Program-made: the position numbers and the translations under genes | The notes under the pieces: model-generated | The model's input: only the letters and a program-made list of their open reading frames with translations | Databases searched by the model: none | What the model was told of the DNA's origin: nothing | Shown: in pieces, positions 41,313 through 50,689 of the stretch | How the letters are laid out: each line of letters begins with the position of its first letter | How positions within the stretch are numbered: position 1 is the first letter of the stretch | Source of the DNA: Scatosoma sp045650185 | GTDB lineage: Bacteria > Bacillota > Clostridia > Christensenellales > Borkfalkiaceae | Direction: 5' to 3' | NCBI GenBank assembly: GCA_045650185.1 | Contig: JAZRQY010000005.1 | Coordinates: 124,001-188,000, forward strand | Length of the DNA: 64,000 nucleotides

Positions 41313-42329
41313 TTATTTTTCTTCGTAGCCGAACGGATTACTGCTCTGCCACTTCCATTGTGAAGCGCACATTTCTTCAATGCCGAACTTTGCCGTCCAG
41401 CCGAGCTCCTTTTCCGCTTTATCAGGGCAAGCATAGCAAGCCGCAATATCCCCCGGTCTGCGTTCGCAAATCTTATAGGGCAACGCCTTACCGCAAGCCT
41501 TTTCAAAGGCATGGATCATATCCAAAACGCTGTATCCGTGTCCCGTACCCAGGTTGTAGATATGCACGCCCGTCGTATCCACCTTTTCGATTGCCGCAAT
41601 ATGCCCCAGCGCCAAGTCAACCACGTGGATGTAGTCGCGAACACCCGTTCCGTCGGGGGTATCGTAATCGTCGCCGAAGACGTTGATGCATTGCAACTTA
41701 CCGCTGGCAACCTGCGCCACGTACGGCATCAGGTTGTTGGGAATCCCTTTCGGGTCTTCGCCGATACGGCCGCTTTCATGGCTGCCGACGGGGTTGAAAT
41801 AACGAAGCAGAATGACGTTCCATTCGTTATCCGCCTTCCAAACGTCCGTCATGATGCTTTCCATCATGAGTTTAGTTGCGCCGTAAGGGTTGGTGGTGGA
41901 AAGATGACAATTCTCGTCCAAAGGCAATCTTTCAGGCGTGCCGTAAACGGTCGCGGAAGAAGAGAAGATAATCTTCTTCACGTTATATTTTTCCATCACC
42001 TGCAACAAATTAACCGTGCCGCTGATATTATTCTCATAATATTTCAAGGGCATACGACAGCTTTCGCCCACCGCTTTAAACGCCGCAAAGTGAATGACTG
42101 CATCAAAGGTGTGCGCCGAAAAAATCTTTTCAAGCGCCTCGGTGTCGCGAATGTCATTTTCGTAAAAAGTGACCGTCTTTCCCGTAAGTTCCTGCACGCG
42201 ACGAATACTCTCGACGCTCGAATTACTGAGGTTGTCTACCACCACTACTTCGTAGCCTTTATTAAGAAGTTCTAATACGGTGTGCGAACCAATATAGCCA
42301 CAGCCACCCGTAACCAAAATCGTTTGCAT
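41313..42329 (-). CDS. galE: UDP-glucose 4-epimerase
   Basis: Interconverts UDP-glucose and UDP-galactose in the Leloir pathway and for surface polysaccharide. 338 residues. NAD-binding TGGCGYIGSHT, DNLSNSS, SSSATVYG, catalytic YGATK and RYFNPVGSHESG motifs are present. ATG 42329 with AGGAG 8 nt upstream is preferred to an earlier TTG. No other galactose gene is in the window; it lies 29 bp after the CorC-like gene. Confidence 0.97.
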   Translation of the reverse strand: MQTILVTGGCGYIGSHTVLELLNKGYEVVVVDNLSNSSVESIRRVQELTGKTVTFYENDIRDTEALEKIFSAHTFDAVIHFAAFKAVGESCRMPLKYYENNISGTVNLLQVMEKYNVKKIIFSSSATVYGTPERLPLDENCHLSTTNPYGATKLMMESIMTDVWKADNEWNVILLRYFNPVGSHESGRIGEDPKGIPNNLMPYVAQVASGKLQCINVFGDDYDTPDGTGVRDYIHVVDLALGHIAAIEKVDTTGVHIYNLGTGHGYSVLDMIHAFEKACGKALPYKICERRPGDIAACYACPDKAEKELGWTAKFGIEEMCASQWKWQSSNPFGYEEK

Positions 42330-42358
42330 AATCGTACTCCTATTCAAAGTTATTTATA

Positions 42359-43630
42359 TCAATCCTCGTCTTCAGGAAGCGTTTCGTCGTAGCGCGAACG
42401 GATTTTAATTACCTTCTGACGGGTGGTTTTTACCACCTTGATTTCCAGCTTTTTATAGCGGAAGGTTTCCCCTACGGGGGGGATGCCGCCGCATTGTTCG
42501 GTCACCCAACCGCCGACGGTGATTGCCTCGAAGTCCTCGTCGTCCTGCTCCATATCGTACAGAGCAAAGAATTCTTCAAGGTTCATTCTGCCGTCTACCC
42601 AGTTTTCCGTTTCGGAAATCGAGCCGTACAGCACCTCTTCCTCGTCGTGTTCGTCCCAGATGTCGCCAACCAGCTCCTCCAACACGTCCTCCAAGGTGAC
42701 GATACCAACGACGCCGCCGTATTCGTCCGATACCACCGCCATATGCACCTTCTCTTTTTGCAGCTGCTTTAAGAGAGTGGAAATACGGGTGTATTCGGTG
42801 GTGAACACCACTTCCTGCAGAATGGATTTTACCGACTTTTCTCCCTTTAAGTAGGCAAGGAAGAAGTCGCGTTCGTGGATCAAGCCCACGATATGGTCAA
42901 TCGTTTCTTCGTAGATGGGTATACGAGAGTAGCCGTTTTTGCGGAACACCTCGCAGATTTCGTCCATCGACGAATGGATATTTGCCGCGATAACGTTTAC
43001 GCGGGGCACAAGGATATCCTCTACCTTTTGGTCGTCAAATTCGAGCGCAGAGCGCACCAGCTCCGATTCGTCCTCTTTCAGCGTACCATCCTCTTCCGCT
43101 TCGTCGACGAGGGACATCAGCTCCTCATCCGTGATCGAATCGTCCTTCTTTAAGCGGAAAATCTTGGTGAGCAGCCACTTAAAGCCGTCAAAAACAAAGC
43201 GTACAGGGATTAAGATCCAGTAGAACAGTTGCATCAACGGATAGCAGATGAAACAGAATTTTTCGGGATATACGCTGGCAAGGTATTTGGGCGTAATTTC
43301 ACCGATGATGAGTACCACAACCGTCATAACAATCGTGGACATCGTGGTGTGGTCAATGCCCGTGCCTTTGAGCAGCTCGAAAAATAAGATCGACGCCAAG
43401 CCTGACGCAGTCAGGTTGACGATGTTGTTACCGATCAAAATCGTCGTTACGAGTTTGTCATAGTTCTTGTCTGCAAAATCAGATACTGCCTTTGCGTTGC
43501 GCTTTCCAAGCGCGGCAAAGCTTTTCAGCTTGATTTTGTTTGCACACGAAAACGCCGTTTCCGTCCCTGAGAAAAAGCCAGAGAGCAAAATCAGCACAAC
43601 GATAATGATACTTAGAGATAGCGGGTCCAT
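42359..43630 (-). CDS. CNNM/CorC (HlyC) family protein with CBS pair
   Basis: 423-residue membrane protein, probably involved in Mg/Co homeostasis. An N-terminal DUF21 membrane domain with four hydrophobic segments (about 1-185, SGFFSGTETAFSCANKIKLK), an acidic linker, two CBS domains (about 205-330; ILVPRVNVIAANIHSS, GLIHERDFF, VVSDEYGGVVGIVTLEDVLEELVG) and a CorC/HlyC C-terminal domain make the standard order. It opens the operon that runs through galE, sufC, sufB and the second M18 gene. Confidence 0.95.
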   Translation of the reverse strand: MDPLSLSIIIVVLILLSGFFSGTETAFSCANKIKLKSFAALGKRNAKAVSDFADKNYDKLVTTILIGNNIVNLTASGLASILFFELLKGTGIDHTTMSTIVMTVVVLIIGEITPKYLASVYPEKFCFICYPLMQLFYWILIPVRFVFDGFKWLLTKIFRLKKDDSITDEELMSLVDEAEEDGTLKEDESELVRSALEFDDQKVEDILVPRVNVIAANIHSSMDEICEVFRKNGYSRIPIYEETIDHIVGLIHERDFFLAYLKGEKSVKSILQEVVFTTEYTRISTLLKQLQKEKVHMAVVSDEYGGVVGIVTLEDVLEELVGDIWDEHDEEEVLYGSISETENWVDGRMNLEEFFALYDMEQDDEDFEAITVGGWVTEQCGGIPPVGETFRYKKLEIKVVKTTRQKVIKIRSRYDETLPEDED

Positions 43631-43691
43631 AATTCCTCCATAGGTTAAAAATTTTTTTTTAGGAAAATATAAATATTTTCCGTCATCCTAC

Positions 43692-43721
43692 ATTATACTA
43701 CACTTTTTTGGTGTTTGTCAA
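43692..43721 (-). promoter_or_regulatory. Promoter of the corC-galE-suf operon
   Basis: Minus strand TTGACA (43721-43716), 18-bp spacer, TATAAT (43697-43692). Confidence 0.85.
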
Positions 43722-43812
43722 CGCGCTGTTGGTAGGCAACGCACATTTTTTTCAATTTTTCCCTCTTTTAGCGACAAATCTTCCTTTGAATGACAAGAGT
43801 TTACAAAAACAC

Positions 43813-43841
43813 TTGACGAGAAAGCGTAAAAGTGTTATACT
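43813..43841 (+). promoter_or_regulatory. Sigma-A promoter of metY-metA
   Basis: TTGACG (43813-43818), 17-bp spacer, TATACT (43836-43841). The leader of about 55 nt is too short for a SAM riboswitch. Confidence 0.82.
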
Positions 43842-43902
43842 TTTAGACGATTATTTTATGCTTTTAGCCGCTGTTTTACGCGCGGCGCAAAAGGAGAACG
43901 CT

Positions 43903-45189
43903 ATGGAAAAGAAAAATAGAATTGAAACGACCTGCGTACAGGGCGGCTATACCCCCGGAAACGGCGAACCCCGCCAAATCCCCATCGTACAAAGCACTAC
44001 CTTTAAATATGCAACCAGCGAGGATATGGGGAAACTCTTTGACCTCGAGGCAAGCGGATACTTTTATTCCCGTCTGCAAAACCCTACCTGCGATACGGTA
44101 GCGGCAAAGATTTGCGCCCTTGAAGGCGGCAGCGCGGCAATGCTACTCTCCTCCGGACAAGCGGCAAGCTTTTTCTCTATCTTCAATATTGCAGAAGGCG
44201 GCGACCACGTCGTTTGCTCCACCAGTATCTACGGCGGTACCTACAATCTCTTTGCAGTAACGATGAAACGCATGGGCATCTCCTTTACCTTTATCGACCC
44301 CGACTGCACGGAAGAGGAATTGAACGCAGCATTCCAAGAAAATACGAAAGCGGTCTTTGGTGAAACGGTGGCAAACCCTGCCCTGACCGTTTTGGATATT
44401 GAAAAATTCGCAAAGGCGGCGCATGCGCACGGCGTGCCTCTGATCATCGACAACACCTTTGCAACCCCCATCAACTGCCGCCCGTTTGAATTTGGCGCAG
44501 ACATCGTCACCCACTCCACCACCAAGTACATGGACGGTCACGGCGTAGCGGTAGGCGGTTGTATCGTAGACAGCGGTAAGTTCGACTGGATGGCGCACAA
44601 GGAAAAATTCCCCGGGCTTTGCACCCCTGACGAAAGCTACCACGGTATCACCTACGTAGAAAAGTTCGGCAACGCAGGCGCGTATATCACCAAGGCTACG
44701 GCACAGCTGATGCGTGACTTTGGTTGCACGCAGTCCCCTCAGAGCGCGTTCTACCTCAACCTCGGCCTTGAAAGCCTGCACGTCAGAATGGAGCGCCATT
44801 GTTTGAACGCGCAAAAGGTTGCGGAATTCTTGGAAAACAACGACAAAATCGCTTGGGTAAACTACCCCGGTTTGCCCTCGAACAAATACTACGACTTGGC
44901 AAAAAAGCTGATGCCGAACGGCACCTGCGGCGTCGTAAGCTTTGGCGTGAAGGGTGGCAGAAAGGCGGCGGAGGCGTTTATGAAGTCGCTGAAGATTATC
45001 GCCATTGAAACGCACGTTGCGGACGCAAGAAGCTGCTGCCTGCACCCCGCAAGCGCAACGCATAGACAGATGAACGACGAAGAACTGATTGCAGCCGGCG
45101 TACCGGGCGACCTCGTTCGTCTTTCCTGCGGCATTGAAAACTACCAAGACCTGATTGACGACATTCAGCAGGCCCTGAATACTTTATAA
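43903..45189 (+). CDS. metY: O-acetylhomoserine sulfhydrylase (Cys/Met metabolism PLP enzyme)
   Basis: PLP enzyme that makes homocysteine from O-acetylhomoserine and sulfide. 428 residues. Pyridoxal lysine in THSTTKYMDGHGVAVGG, SRLQNPTCDTVAAKICALEGG, VCSTSIYGGTYNLF and the C-terminal VADARSCCLHPASATHRQM are diagnostic. ATG 43903 has AAGGAG 6 nt upstream; the open frame reaches back to 43708 without support. The next gene makes its substrate (see metA), so this pair is a direct-sulfhydrylation methionine pathway. Confidence 0.96.
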   Translation: MEKKNRIETTCVQGGYTPGNGEPRQIPIVQSTTFKYATSEDMGKLFDLEASGYFYSRLQNPTCDTVAAKICALEGGSAAMLLSSGQAASFFSIFNIAEGGDHVVCSTSIYGGTYNLFAVTMKRMGISFTFIDPDCTEEELNAAFQENTKAVFGETVANPALTVLDIEKFAKAAHAHGVPLIIDNTFATPINCRPFEFGADIVTHSTTKYMDGHGVAVGGCIVDSGKFDWMAHKEKFPGLCTPDESYHGITYVEKFGNAGAYITKATAQLMRDFGCTQSPQSAFYLNLGLESLHVRMERHCLNAQKVAEFLENNDKIAWVNYPGLPSNKYYDLAKKLMPNGTCGVVSFGVKGGRKAAEAFMKSLKIIAIETHVADARSCCLHPASATHRQMNDEELIAAGVPGDLVRLSCGIENYQDLIDDIQQALNTL

Positions 45190-45207
45190 TCCAAAAGAGC
45201 AACGATT

Positions 45208-46122
45208 ATGCCTATTAAAATTCCCAACAACTTACCCGCCGTAAAGACCTTGGAAGGCGAAAATATTTTCGTGATGACGGAAACCCGAGCAATGACGCAG
45301 GACATCCGTCCTTTGAAAATACTCATCTTGAATTTGATGCCCAAAAAGATTGAAACGGAAACGCAGCTGGCGCGCTTGCTCGGCAACACGCCCCTGCAGG
45401 TGGAAATGGAGCTCATCCACACCAAATCGCACGAATCGAAGAACGTTGCGGCAGACCACCTCTTGGCGTTCTATAAGACCTTTGACGAAGTCAAACACCG
45501 CAAATTCGAGGGCATGATTATCAGGGGCGCGCCCGTAGAGCATATGCCCTTCGAGGAAGTGGAATACTGGCAGGAGCTGTGCGAAATCATGGAATGGAGC
45601 AAAACCCACGTCCACAGCACTTTCCATATTTGCTGGGGAGCGCAGGCAGGGCTGTATTACCACTACGGCATCCAAAAGAAGGACATGCCCGAAAAGATGT
45701 TCGGCGTCTTCCCCCACAAGGTAGATCACAAGCCTTCCATCCTCTTCCGTGGCTTTGACGAAAGTTTTATGGTCCCCCACTCCCGTCACACCACCGTTTT
45801 ACGCGAGGACATTGAAAAGGTAAAGGATTTGAAAATCCTTTCTTCCTCCGATATTTCGGGTGTATACGCAGTTTCCACGAAGAACGGCAGACAAATTTTC
45901 ATCACGGGGCATTCCGAATACGATGCGGAAACGCTGAAGAACGAATATCTGCGCGACCTTTCGCAGGGCAAGCCCATCCACGTGCCTGAAAACTATTTCC
46001 CTTGCGACGACCCCAGTCAGCCCCCGATGGTCAGCTGGCGCGCGCACGCAAACTTGCTGTATTCCAACTGGCTGAACTACTTCGTTTACCAGAGCACCCC
46101 CTACGATATCAAAAACGTTTAA
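45208..46122 (+). CDS. metA: Homoserine O-acetyltransferase, MetA fold
   Basis: Acylates homoserine in the first committed step of methionine synthesis. 304 residues, the MetA glutamine-amidotransferase-like fold. Nucleophile Cys142 in FHICWGAQAG. Residue 111, which decides acyl donor choice in this family, is Glu (GAPVE), as in the acetyl-CoA-using Bacillus enzymes, not Gly as in the succinylating E. coli enzyme. With the MetY gene 18 bp upstream, O-acetylhomoserine is the consistent product. The gene is followed by a truncated hairpin array. Confidence 0.95.
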   Translation: MPIKIPNNLPAVKTLEGENIFVMTETRAMTQDIRPLKILILNLMPKKIETETQLARLLGNTPLQVEMELIHTKSHESKNVAADHLLAFYKTFDEVKHRKFEGMIIRGAPVEHMPFEEVEYWQELCEIMEWSKTHVHSTFHICWGAQAGLYYHYGIQKKDMPEKMFGVFPHKVDHKPSILFRGFDESFMVPHSRHTTVLREDIEKVKDLKILSSSDISGVYAVSTKNGRQIFITGHSEYDAETLKNEYLRDLSQGKPIHVPENYFPCDDPSQPPMVSWRAHANLLYSNWLNYFVYQSTPYDIKNV

Positions 46123-46130
46123 TAAACAGC

Positions 46131-46244
46131 GTGAACGCAGGTGAAGTTTCCTGCGGATGTGAAGTTTATTGCATAAGTGAAGTTTTTGACAGTTGCCCAA
46201 AGTGAAGTTTCGCCTACCAGCGAAATCGTGGAAAAATAATAAGC
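46131..46244. repeat. Half hairpin array, GTGAAGT type (truncated)
   Basis: GTGAAGT at 46141, 46159, 46177 and 46202. Hairpins between them are TCC-TGC-GGA, TTAT-TGC-ATAA, an eroded TTTTGACAGTTGCCCAAA and TTCGC-N6-GCGAA. The centre remnant ATCGTGGAAAAATAATAAGC follows at 46225-46244, then a terminator stands where the mirrored half would be. It is the same design as the array at 32991-33181 with the right half missing and the hairpins partly decayed. Confidence 0.85.
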
Positions 46245-46277
46245 AAAAAAGACCTTGCGGCGAGCAAGGTCTTTTTT
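46245..46277. terminator. Bidirectional terminator after metA / pdxY
   Basis: AAAAAAGACCTTGC-GGCGA-GCAAGGTCTTTTTT, perfect stem. Confidence 0.93.
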
Positions 46278-46295
46278 CGTTTCGTTTTATAAGAT

Positions 46296-47123
46296 TTACA
46301 GCATTTTCATTAAATCGGCAAGCGCGGTTTCGAACTTAACGCCGTACCAGTGCGTAGGATCGCCCTGCGTTTTTTCGATGCAAAGCACCGTATAATCCGC
46401 CGCAATCTTTGCCGCCTCTACGAGGGTCTTGCCCTTCATAAGCGCGCCCATAAACGCCGAGGCGTACACGTCGCCGGTGCCGTGACAGCCCTTGGCAATC
46501 TTCTTATGCTCGTAATAGCTGAGCTTGCCGTCCTCGTACACGACCACGCCCGTCTTATCGGGGGCATAGCTAACACCCGTCAAAACGACGGTGGAACAGC
46601 CGAGCGACGACACCGCTTGCAACAAGCCAAGAATGTAGTCCTCGTCATAGCTTTCCTTGTACTCTACGCCAGCCAAAAAGCAAGCCTCGGTGATGTTGGG
46701 CACGAGCACGTCTGCCGAGGGGCAGAGCGTACGCATCGCCGCTACGTAAACGTCGTCGAAGATCGGGTACAGCTTACCGTTGTCCGCAAAAGCAGGGTCT
46801 ACAACGCGTACGGCGCCTTCAACCCCCATCGTGTCCAAAATCTCCTTGACGAAGGCAACCTGCTTGGTACTGCCAAGGTAGCCGGTATAGATACCGTCAA
46901 AGGCAATTCCTTCCTTTTTCCAATGCGCCGTAATAGCAGGAATATCGTCCGTCAAATCACGGAAGGTAAAGCCGCTGAACCCAGCCGTATGTGTAGACAA
47001 AACGGCAGAGGGTAAAATGCAAGTTTCGTGTCCGCAAGCAGACAAAATCGGCAACGCCACCGTCAGCGAGCATTGCCCCACACAAGAGATATCCTGAATC
47101 GTTAAAATCTTTTTATAGTCCAT
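46296..47123 (-). CDS. Pyridoxal/pyridoxamine kinase (ribokinase-like)
   Basis: Phosphorylates B6 vitamers to supply PLP. 275 residues. IQDISCVGQCSLTVALPILSA at the N-terminus, LPSAVLSTHT, DPAFADNGKLY, PNITEA and the GCHGTGDVYASAF anion-hole motif match the PdxK/PdxY family. Two ATGs are near: 47129 has GGAG only 1 nt away, while 47123 has GGAG 7 nt away and is chosen. The start overlaps the end of the TcdA-like gene by 11 bp, so it is translationally coupled to it. Confidence 0.92.
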   Translation of the reverse strand: MDYKKILTIQDISCVGQCSLTVALPILSACGHETCILPSAVLSTHTAGFSGFTFRDLTDDIPAITAHWKKEGIAFDGIYTGYLGSTKQVAFVKEILDTMGVEGAVRVVDPAFADNGKLYPIFDDVYVAAMRTLCPSADVLVPNITEACFLAGVEYKESYDEDYILGLLQAVSSLGCSTVVLTGVSYAPDKTGVVVYEDGKLSYYEHKKIAKGCHGTGDVYASAFMGALMKGKTLVEAAKIAADYTVLCIEKTQGDPTHWYGVKFETALADLMKML

Positions 47124-47820
47124 ATACATTCTCCGTTAAATCCTTCACTACCTCTGAGGCGAGAATCAGCCCTACGACCGAAGGCACGAACGCCACGCTG
47201 GCAGGAATCGGCTTGCCCGTTTCCTTGTCCACCGCCTTTGCAGGCTGCGGTTCTTCCCGCGAATAGACCACCTTGACGTGTTCGATTCCACGCTTTTTGA
47301 GCTCTCTGCGCATAACGCGCGCAAGCGGACAGACGGTGGTTTTCGCAATGTCTGCAACCTCAAAACGGGTGGGGTCTAGCTTATTTCCCGCACCCATGGC
47401 TGAAATCACGGGTACGTTTGCCTCTTGAGCGCGCTCAATGATTGCCAGCTTTGCGCTGACCGTATCCACCGCATCCACCACGTAGTCGAACGAAGAAAAA
47501 TCAATTTCCGTGCTTTCGGGTAAGTAGAAAATTTCCTTCGTTTCCACTTTGCAATCAGGGAAAATGTCCTTCACCCGATCACGCGCCACGTGCGTTTTAT
47601 ATTGCCCCACGGTAGAATGTAGCGCAATGATTTGGCGGTTGATATTGCTTTCGCTCACCTTGTCGGGATCAATGAGCGTAAACGCGCCTACGCCGCTTCG
47701 CGCCAAGGCCTCGACCACGTAGCCGCCTACACCGCCCACGCCGAATACCGCAACGTGCGCCTTTTTAAGTTTTTGCACTCCTTCTTCACCGAGAAGGAGT
47801 GCTGTCCTTGAAAATATCAT
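47113..47820 (-). CDS. tcdA: ThiF-family E1-like enzyme, tRNA threonylcarbamoyladenosine dehydratase (TcdA-like)
   Basis: ATP-dependent adenylyltransferase fold that probably cyclises t6A in tRNA. 235 residues with VFGVGGVGGYVVEALARSG, SNINRQI, the VVDAVDTVSAKLAI strand and Cys near position 162 in KTTVCPLARVMRRELKKRGI. Gene order (after a P-type ATPase by 1 bp, before a B6 kinase) gives no functional hint. The general ThiF/HesA label is certain, the tRNA role is by family resemblance. Confidence 0.9.
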   Translation of the reverse strand: MIFSRTALLLGEEGVQKLKKAHVAVFGVGGVGGYVVEALARSGVGAFTLIDPDKVSESNINRQIIALHSTVGQYKTHVARDRVKDIFPDCKVETKEIFYLPESTEIDFSSFDYVVDAVDTVSAKLAIIERAQEANVPVISAMGAGNKLDPTRFEVADIAKTTVCPLARVMRRELKKRGIEHVKVVYSREEPQPAKAVDKETGKPIPASVAFVPSVVGLILASEVVKDLTENVYGL

Positions 47821-47821
47821 T

Positions 47822-50485
47822 TTATTTGTTTCTCTTTTTTTCGATTGCGTTTTGAATCAGCTTCGTGATTTCCGTGAACAACATTACCGAGAAGGCAAGC
47901 CCTACGCAAATCAGCAACTCAATCCAGCCGATCGTAGCGAATTCAAAGATTGCAGCGAAGGGAGGAATGAAGACAACCGAAAGGGTGAGCACCAACGAGA
48001 AGATGGTTGCCGCCCACAGGTACTTGTTCTGTTTCTTCAAGGTGAACACGGAATGACGAATCGAACGCACGTCAAACGCGTGTACCGTTTCCGTCAACGC
48101 CAGCGTTAAGAACGCCATCGTGGATGCGTATTCCTGACCCAAGCCTGACGCCTCGCCTCGCGCATACCCTATATAGAATGCCGCCAAAGTTAAAGCGCCG
48201 ACAAATATACCTTGCAATACAACGTTCAAGCCAAGTCCGTGGGAGAAGATACTCTCCTTGTCGTTACGGGGGTCACGCTTCATGAGGTCGGATTCGCCCT
48301 CTTCCATACCCAATGCGATTGCAGGGAAGGTGTCCGTAATGAGGTTGATCCACAGCAAGTGCATAGGACGAAGCAACGTAAGCGCAGGAGAGAACAGCGT
48401 TGCAAAGAACACCGAAACAACTTCTGCGAGGTTGGACGAGAGCAGGAACTGAATCGTCTTACAGATATTGTCGTAGATACGTCTGCCTTCGCCTACCGCG
48501 GCAACGATGGTTGCAAAGTTATCGTCCTGCAATACCATATCCGCCGCGCCCTTGGTAACGTCCGTACCCGTGATACCCATACCGATACCGATGTCCGCGC
48601 TCTTGATACTGGGCGCGTCGTTTACGCCGTCACCCGTCATCGCCGTGATATAGCCCTTCTTTTTCCACATGGTGACGATACGCACCTTGTGTTCGGGTTG
48701 CACACGCGCATATACGGAGTACTGAGAAATCTTTTCTTCAAATTCCTCGTCGGAGAATTCCGCCATCTCCGCGCCCGTGATTGCCTGCGATTTGTCGGTG
48801 ATGATACCAAGCTGTTTTGCGATTGCAACCGCCGTATCAATGTGGTCGCCCGTGATCATTACGGCACGGATACCCGCATCCTTACACAACGCAATTGCAT
48901 CCTTTACCTCGGGACGAATCGGGTCGATCATACCGGTCAAGCCGATAAACACCAAATCCTTTTCGATATCCTGCGGCTCAAAGTTTTCAGGCACGCTGTC
49001 CAAGTTCTTAAACGCCGCCGCCAAAACACGCAACGCCTCGTCAGCCATTCCCTTGTTTGCCGCCAAGATTTCCGCACGTTTTTCGTCCGTCAAGGGCTGA
49101 ATTGTGCCTTCAACCCAGACATGGGTGCAGTTTTTCAAGATTTCGTCAGGCGCACCCTTCGTGTATTGCACGATGCCGTTGCCGTCCGAATGAATGGTAG
49201 ACATCATCTTACGCATGCTGTCAAACGGCGCTTCCGCAACACGCTTTTCCGTCTTGCCAAGCTCCGTCTTGTTCAAGCCAAGCTTGTATGCGTAGTTGAC
49301 GAGAGCGCATTCGGTAGGCTCGCCCACCGCCTCCAGTTTTTCCGCATCCAGCACCGCGTCGCTGCATTGTGCCATCGCGCGACCAAGGAGCGCCTCGTCA
49401 TCGCCGTAATGCTGAACAACCGTCATCTTGTTCTGCGTAAGCGTACCCGTCTTATCCGAGCAGATAATCTGCGTACAGCCAAGCGTTTCCACTGCCGTCA
49501 GTTTCTTGACAACGGCGTTTTTCTTCGCCATTTTCGTCATACCCATCGACAAAACGATGGTAACGACGGTGGCAAGACCTTCGGGAATCGCCGCAACCGC
49601 CAAGGATACGGCAACGATAAAGCTATCCAAAATTACTTCCAGATCCCAGCCTGCATTCTTGCTGATGAGGTTGAATGCGAAAATAAATACAGCAATTCCA
49701 AGCACGAGGAAGGAAAGGATTTTCGACAGCGAGTTGAGCTTCTTCTGCAAGGGCGTTTCTTCGTCCTCTGCCTTAGCGAGCACGTCCGCAATCTTACCCA
49801 TTTCCGTCTGCATACCGGTAGCAACGACCACGGCAGTCGCTCTGCCGTACACAATCGTCGTACCCATGTAGACCATATTCTTTCTATCGCCCAAGGGAAC
49901 GTCCTTACCCTCTTCGCAGGTGAGAACCGCCGCATCCTTATTGGAAGGAACACTTTCGCCCGTAAGAGCAGCTTCTTCCGCCTTCAGGGACGCGCTTTCC
50001 AAAAGACGGCAATCCGCAGGAACGCTGTCACCTGCCTCCAAAATGATGACGTCGCCAACGACGAGGTCCTCACTCTTTACCGCAATCAGCTGACCGCCAC
50101 GCAGTACCTTACTGGTGGCTGAGGTCATTTGTTTCAGCGCCTCGATGGCTTGTTCGGCTTTGCCCTCTTGCACCACGCCGAGGATTGCATTCAACAATAC
50201 AACCGCAAGGATGATGAAGAATTCCGCAAACGATTCGTCGCCACCCTGCATACGGTCAATGATGATCGTGACAAGGTTGACACCCGCCGCAATCAACAAA
50301 ACGATGATCATGGGGTCGGTCAACTGTTCAAAGAACCGACGAATCCAACCCTTTTTCTTGCCTTCTGCAAGCTTGTTAGGGCCGTATTCTTCCAGACGCT
50401 TTTGCGCCTCGTCTGCCGTCAAGCCGTCTGCGGTGGAGTTCACCGCGGATAAGACTTGTTCAGCCTCCTGCAAATATTCTCTCAT
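47822..50485 (-). CDS. P-type (P2A) cation ATPase, probable Mn/Ca exporter
   Basis: 887-residue ATP-driven cation pump. N-terminal cation ATPase domain, TGES actuator loop (EAALTGESVPSN), phosphorylation site SDKTGTLTQNKM (Asp near 343), KGAPDEIL nucleotide domain, TGDGVNDAPSIK hinge and VAAIPEGLATVV in membrane helix 4 (PEGL as in Ca pumps). C-terminal helices contain WINLITDTFPAIALGME. Sequence alone would say calcium, but the leader is a Mn-sensing yybP-ykoY element, as on the Mn-exporting P-type ATPase YoaB of Lactococcus, so Mn efflux is the better guess. First gene of a three-gene operon. Confidence 0.92.
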   Translation of the reverse strand: MREYLQEAEQVLSAVNSTADGLTADEAQKRLEEYGPNKLAEGKKKGWIRRFFEQLTDPMIIVLLIAAGVNLVTIIIDRMQGGDESFAEFFIILAVVLLNAILGVVQEGKAEQAIEALKQMTSATSKVLRGGQLIAVKSEDLVVGDVIILEAGDSVPADCRLLESASLKAEEAALTGESVPSNKDAAVLTCEEGKDVPLGDRKNMVYMGTTIVYGRATAVVVATGMQTEMGKIADVLAKAEDEETPLQKKLNSLSKILSFLVLGIAVFIFAFNLISKNAGWDLEVILDSFIVAVSLAVAAIPEGLATVVTIVLSMGMTKMAKKNAVVKKLTAVETLGCTQIICSDKTGTLTQNKMTVVQHYGDDEALLGRAMAQCSDAVLDAEKLEAVGEPTECALVNYAYKLGLNKTELGKTEKRVAEAPFDSMRKMMSTIHSDGNGIVQYTKGAPDEILKNCTHVWVEGTIQPLTDEKRAEILAANKGMADEALRVLAAAFKNLDSVPENFEPQDIEKDLVFIGLTGMIDPIRPEVKDAIALCKDAGIRAVMITGDHIDTAVAIAKQLGIITDKSQAITGAEMAEFSDEEFEEKISQYSVYARVQPEHKVRIVTMWKKKGYITAMTGDGVNDAPSIKSADIGIGMGITGTDVTKGAADMVLQDDNFATIVAAVGEGRRIYDNICKTIQFLLSSNLAEVVSVFFATLFSPALTLLRPMHLLWINLITDTFPAIALGMEEGESDLMKRDPRNDKESIFSHGLGLNVVLQGIFVGALTLAAFYIGYARGEASGLGQEYASTMAFLTLALTETVHAFDVRSIRHSVFTLKKQNKYLWAATIFSLVLTLSVVFIPPFAAIFEFATIGWIELLICVGLAFSVMLFTEITKLIQNAIEKKRNK

Positions 50486-50529
50486 AGATTACTCCTTTGT
50501 TCGGTTCTGCCCGAACTGCCGACGGATAA

Positions 50530-50682
50530 AATAAAAACTCACACACTATAGTATGGCATGCACCTATATAGTGTATGAGTCTCATTTTCTAAAACGAACC
50601 CGAACACAGCTTTTCTGCGTCGTGATGACGAAATCCGCTCCGCCCTGCCGTCGCAAGGCGTAAATTACTCCCTCATATGTGG
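50530..50682 (-). promoter_or_regulatory. yybP-ykoY (Mn2+) riboswitch with terminator
   Basis: Read on the minus strand: TATGAG GGAGTAA (50677-50665), CGTCATCACGACG around 50617-50629 and ATGAGAC just before CTCATA (50584-50574), the conserved pieces of this class in the right order. The closing helix TATGAG/CTCATA shares its 3' side with a terminator, CTCATACACTATA paired with TATAGTGTGTGAG (50579-50538) followed by TTTTTATTTT. Mn binding should hold the closing helix and prevent termination, switching the ATPase on. Confidence 0.88.
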
Positions 50683-50689
50683 TAATTTT

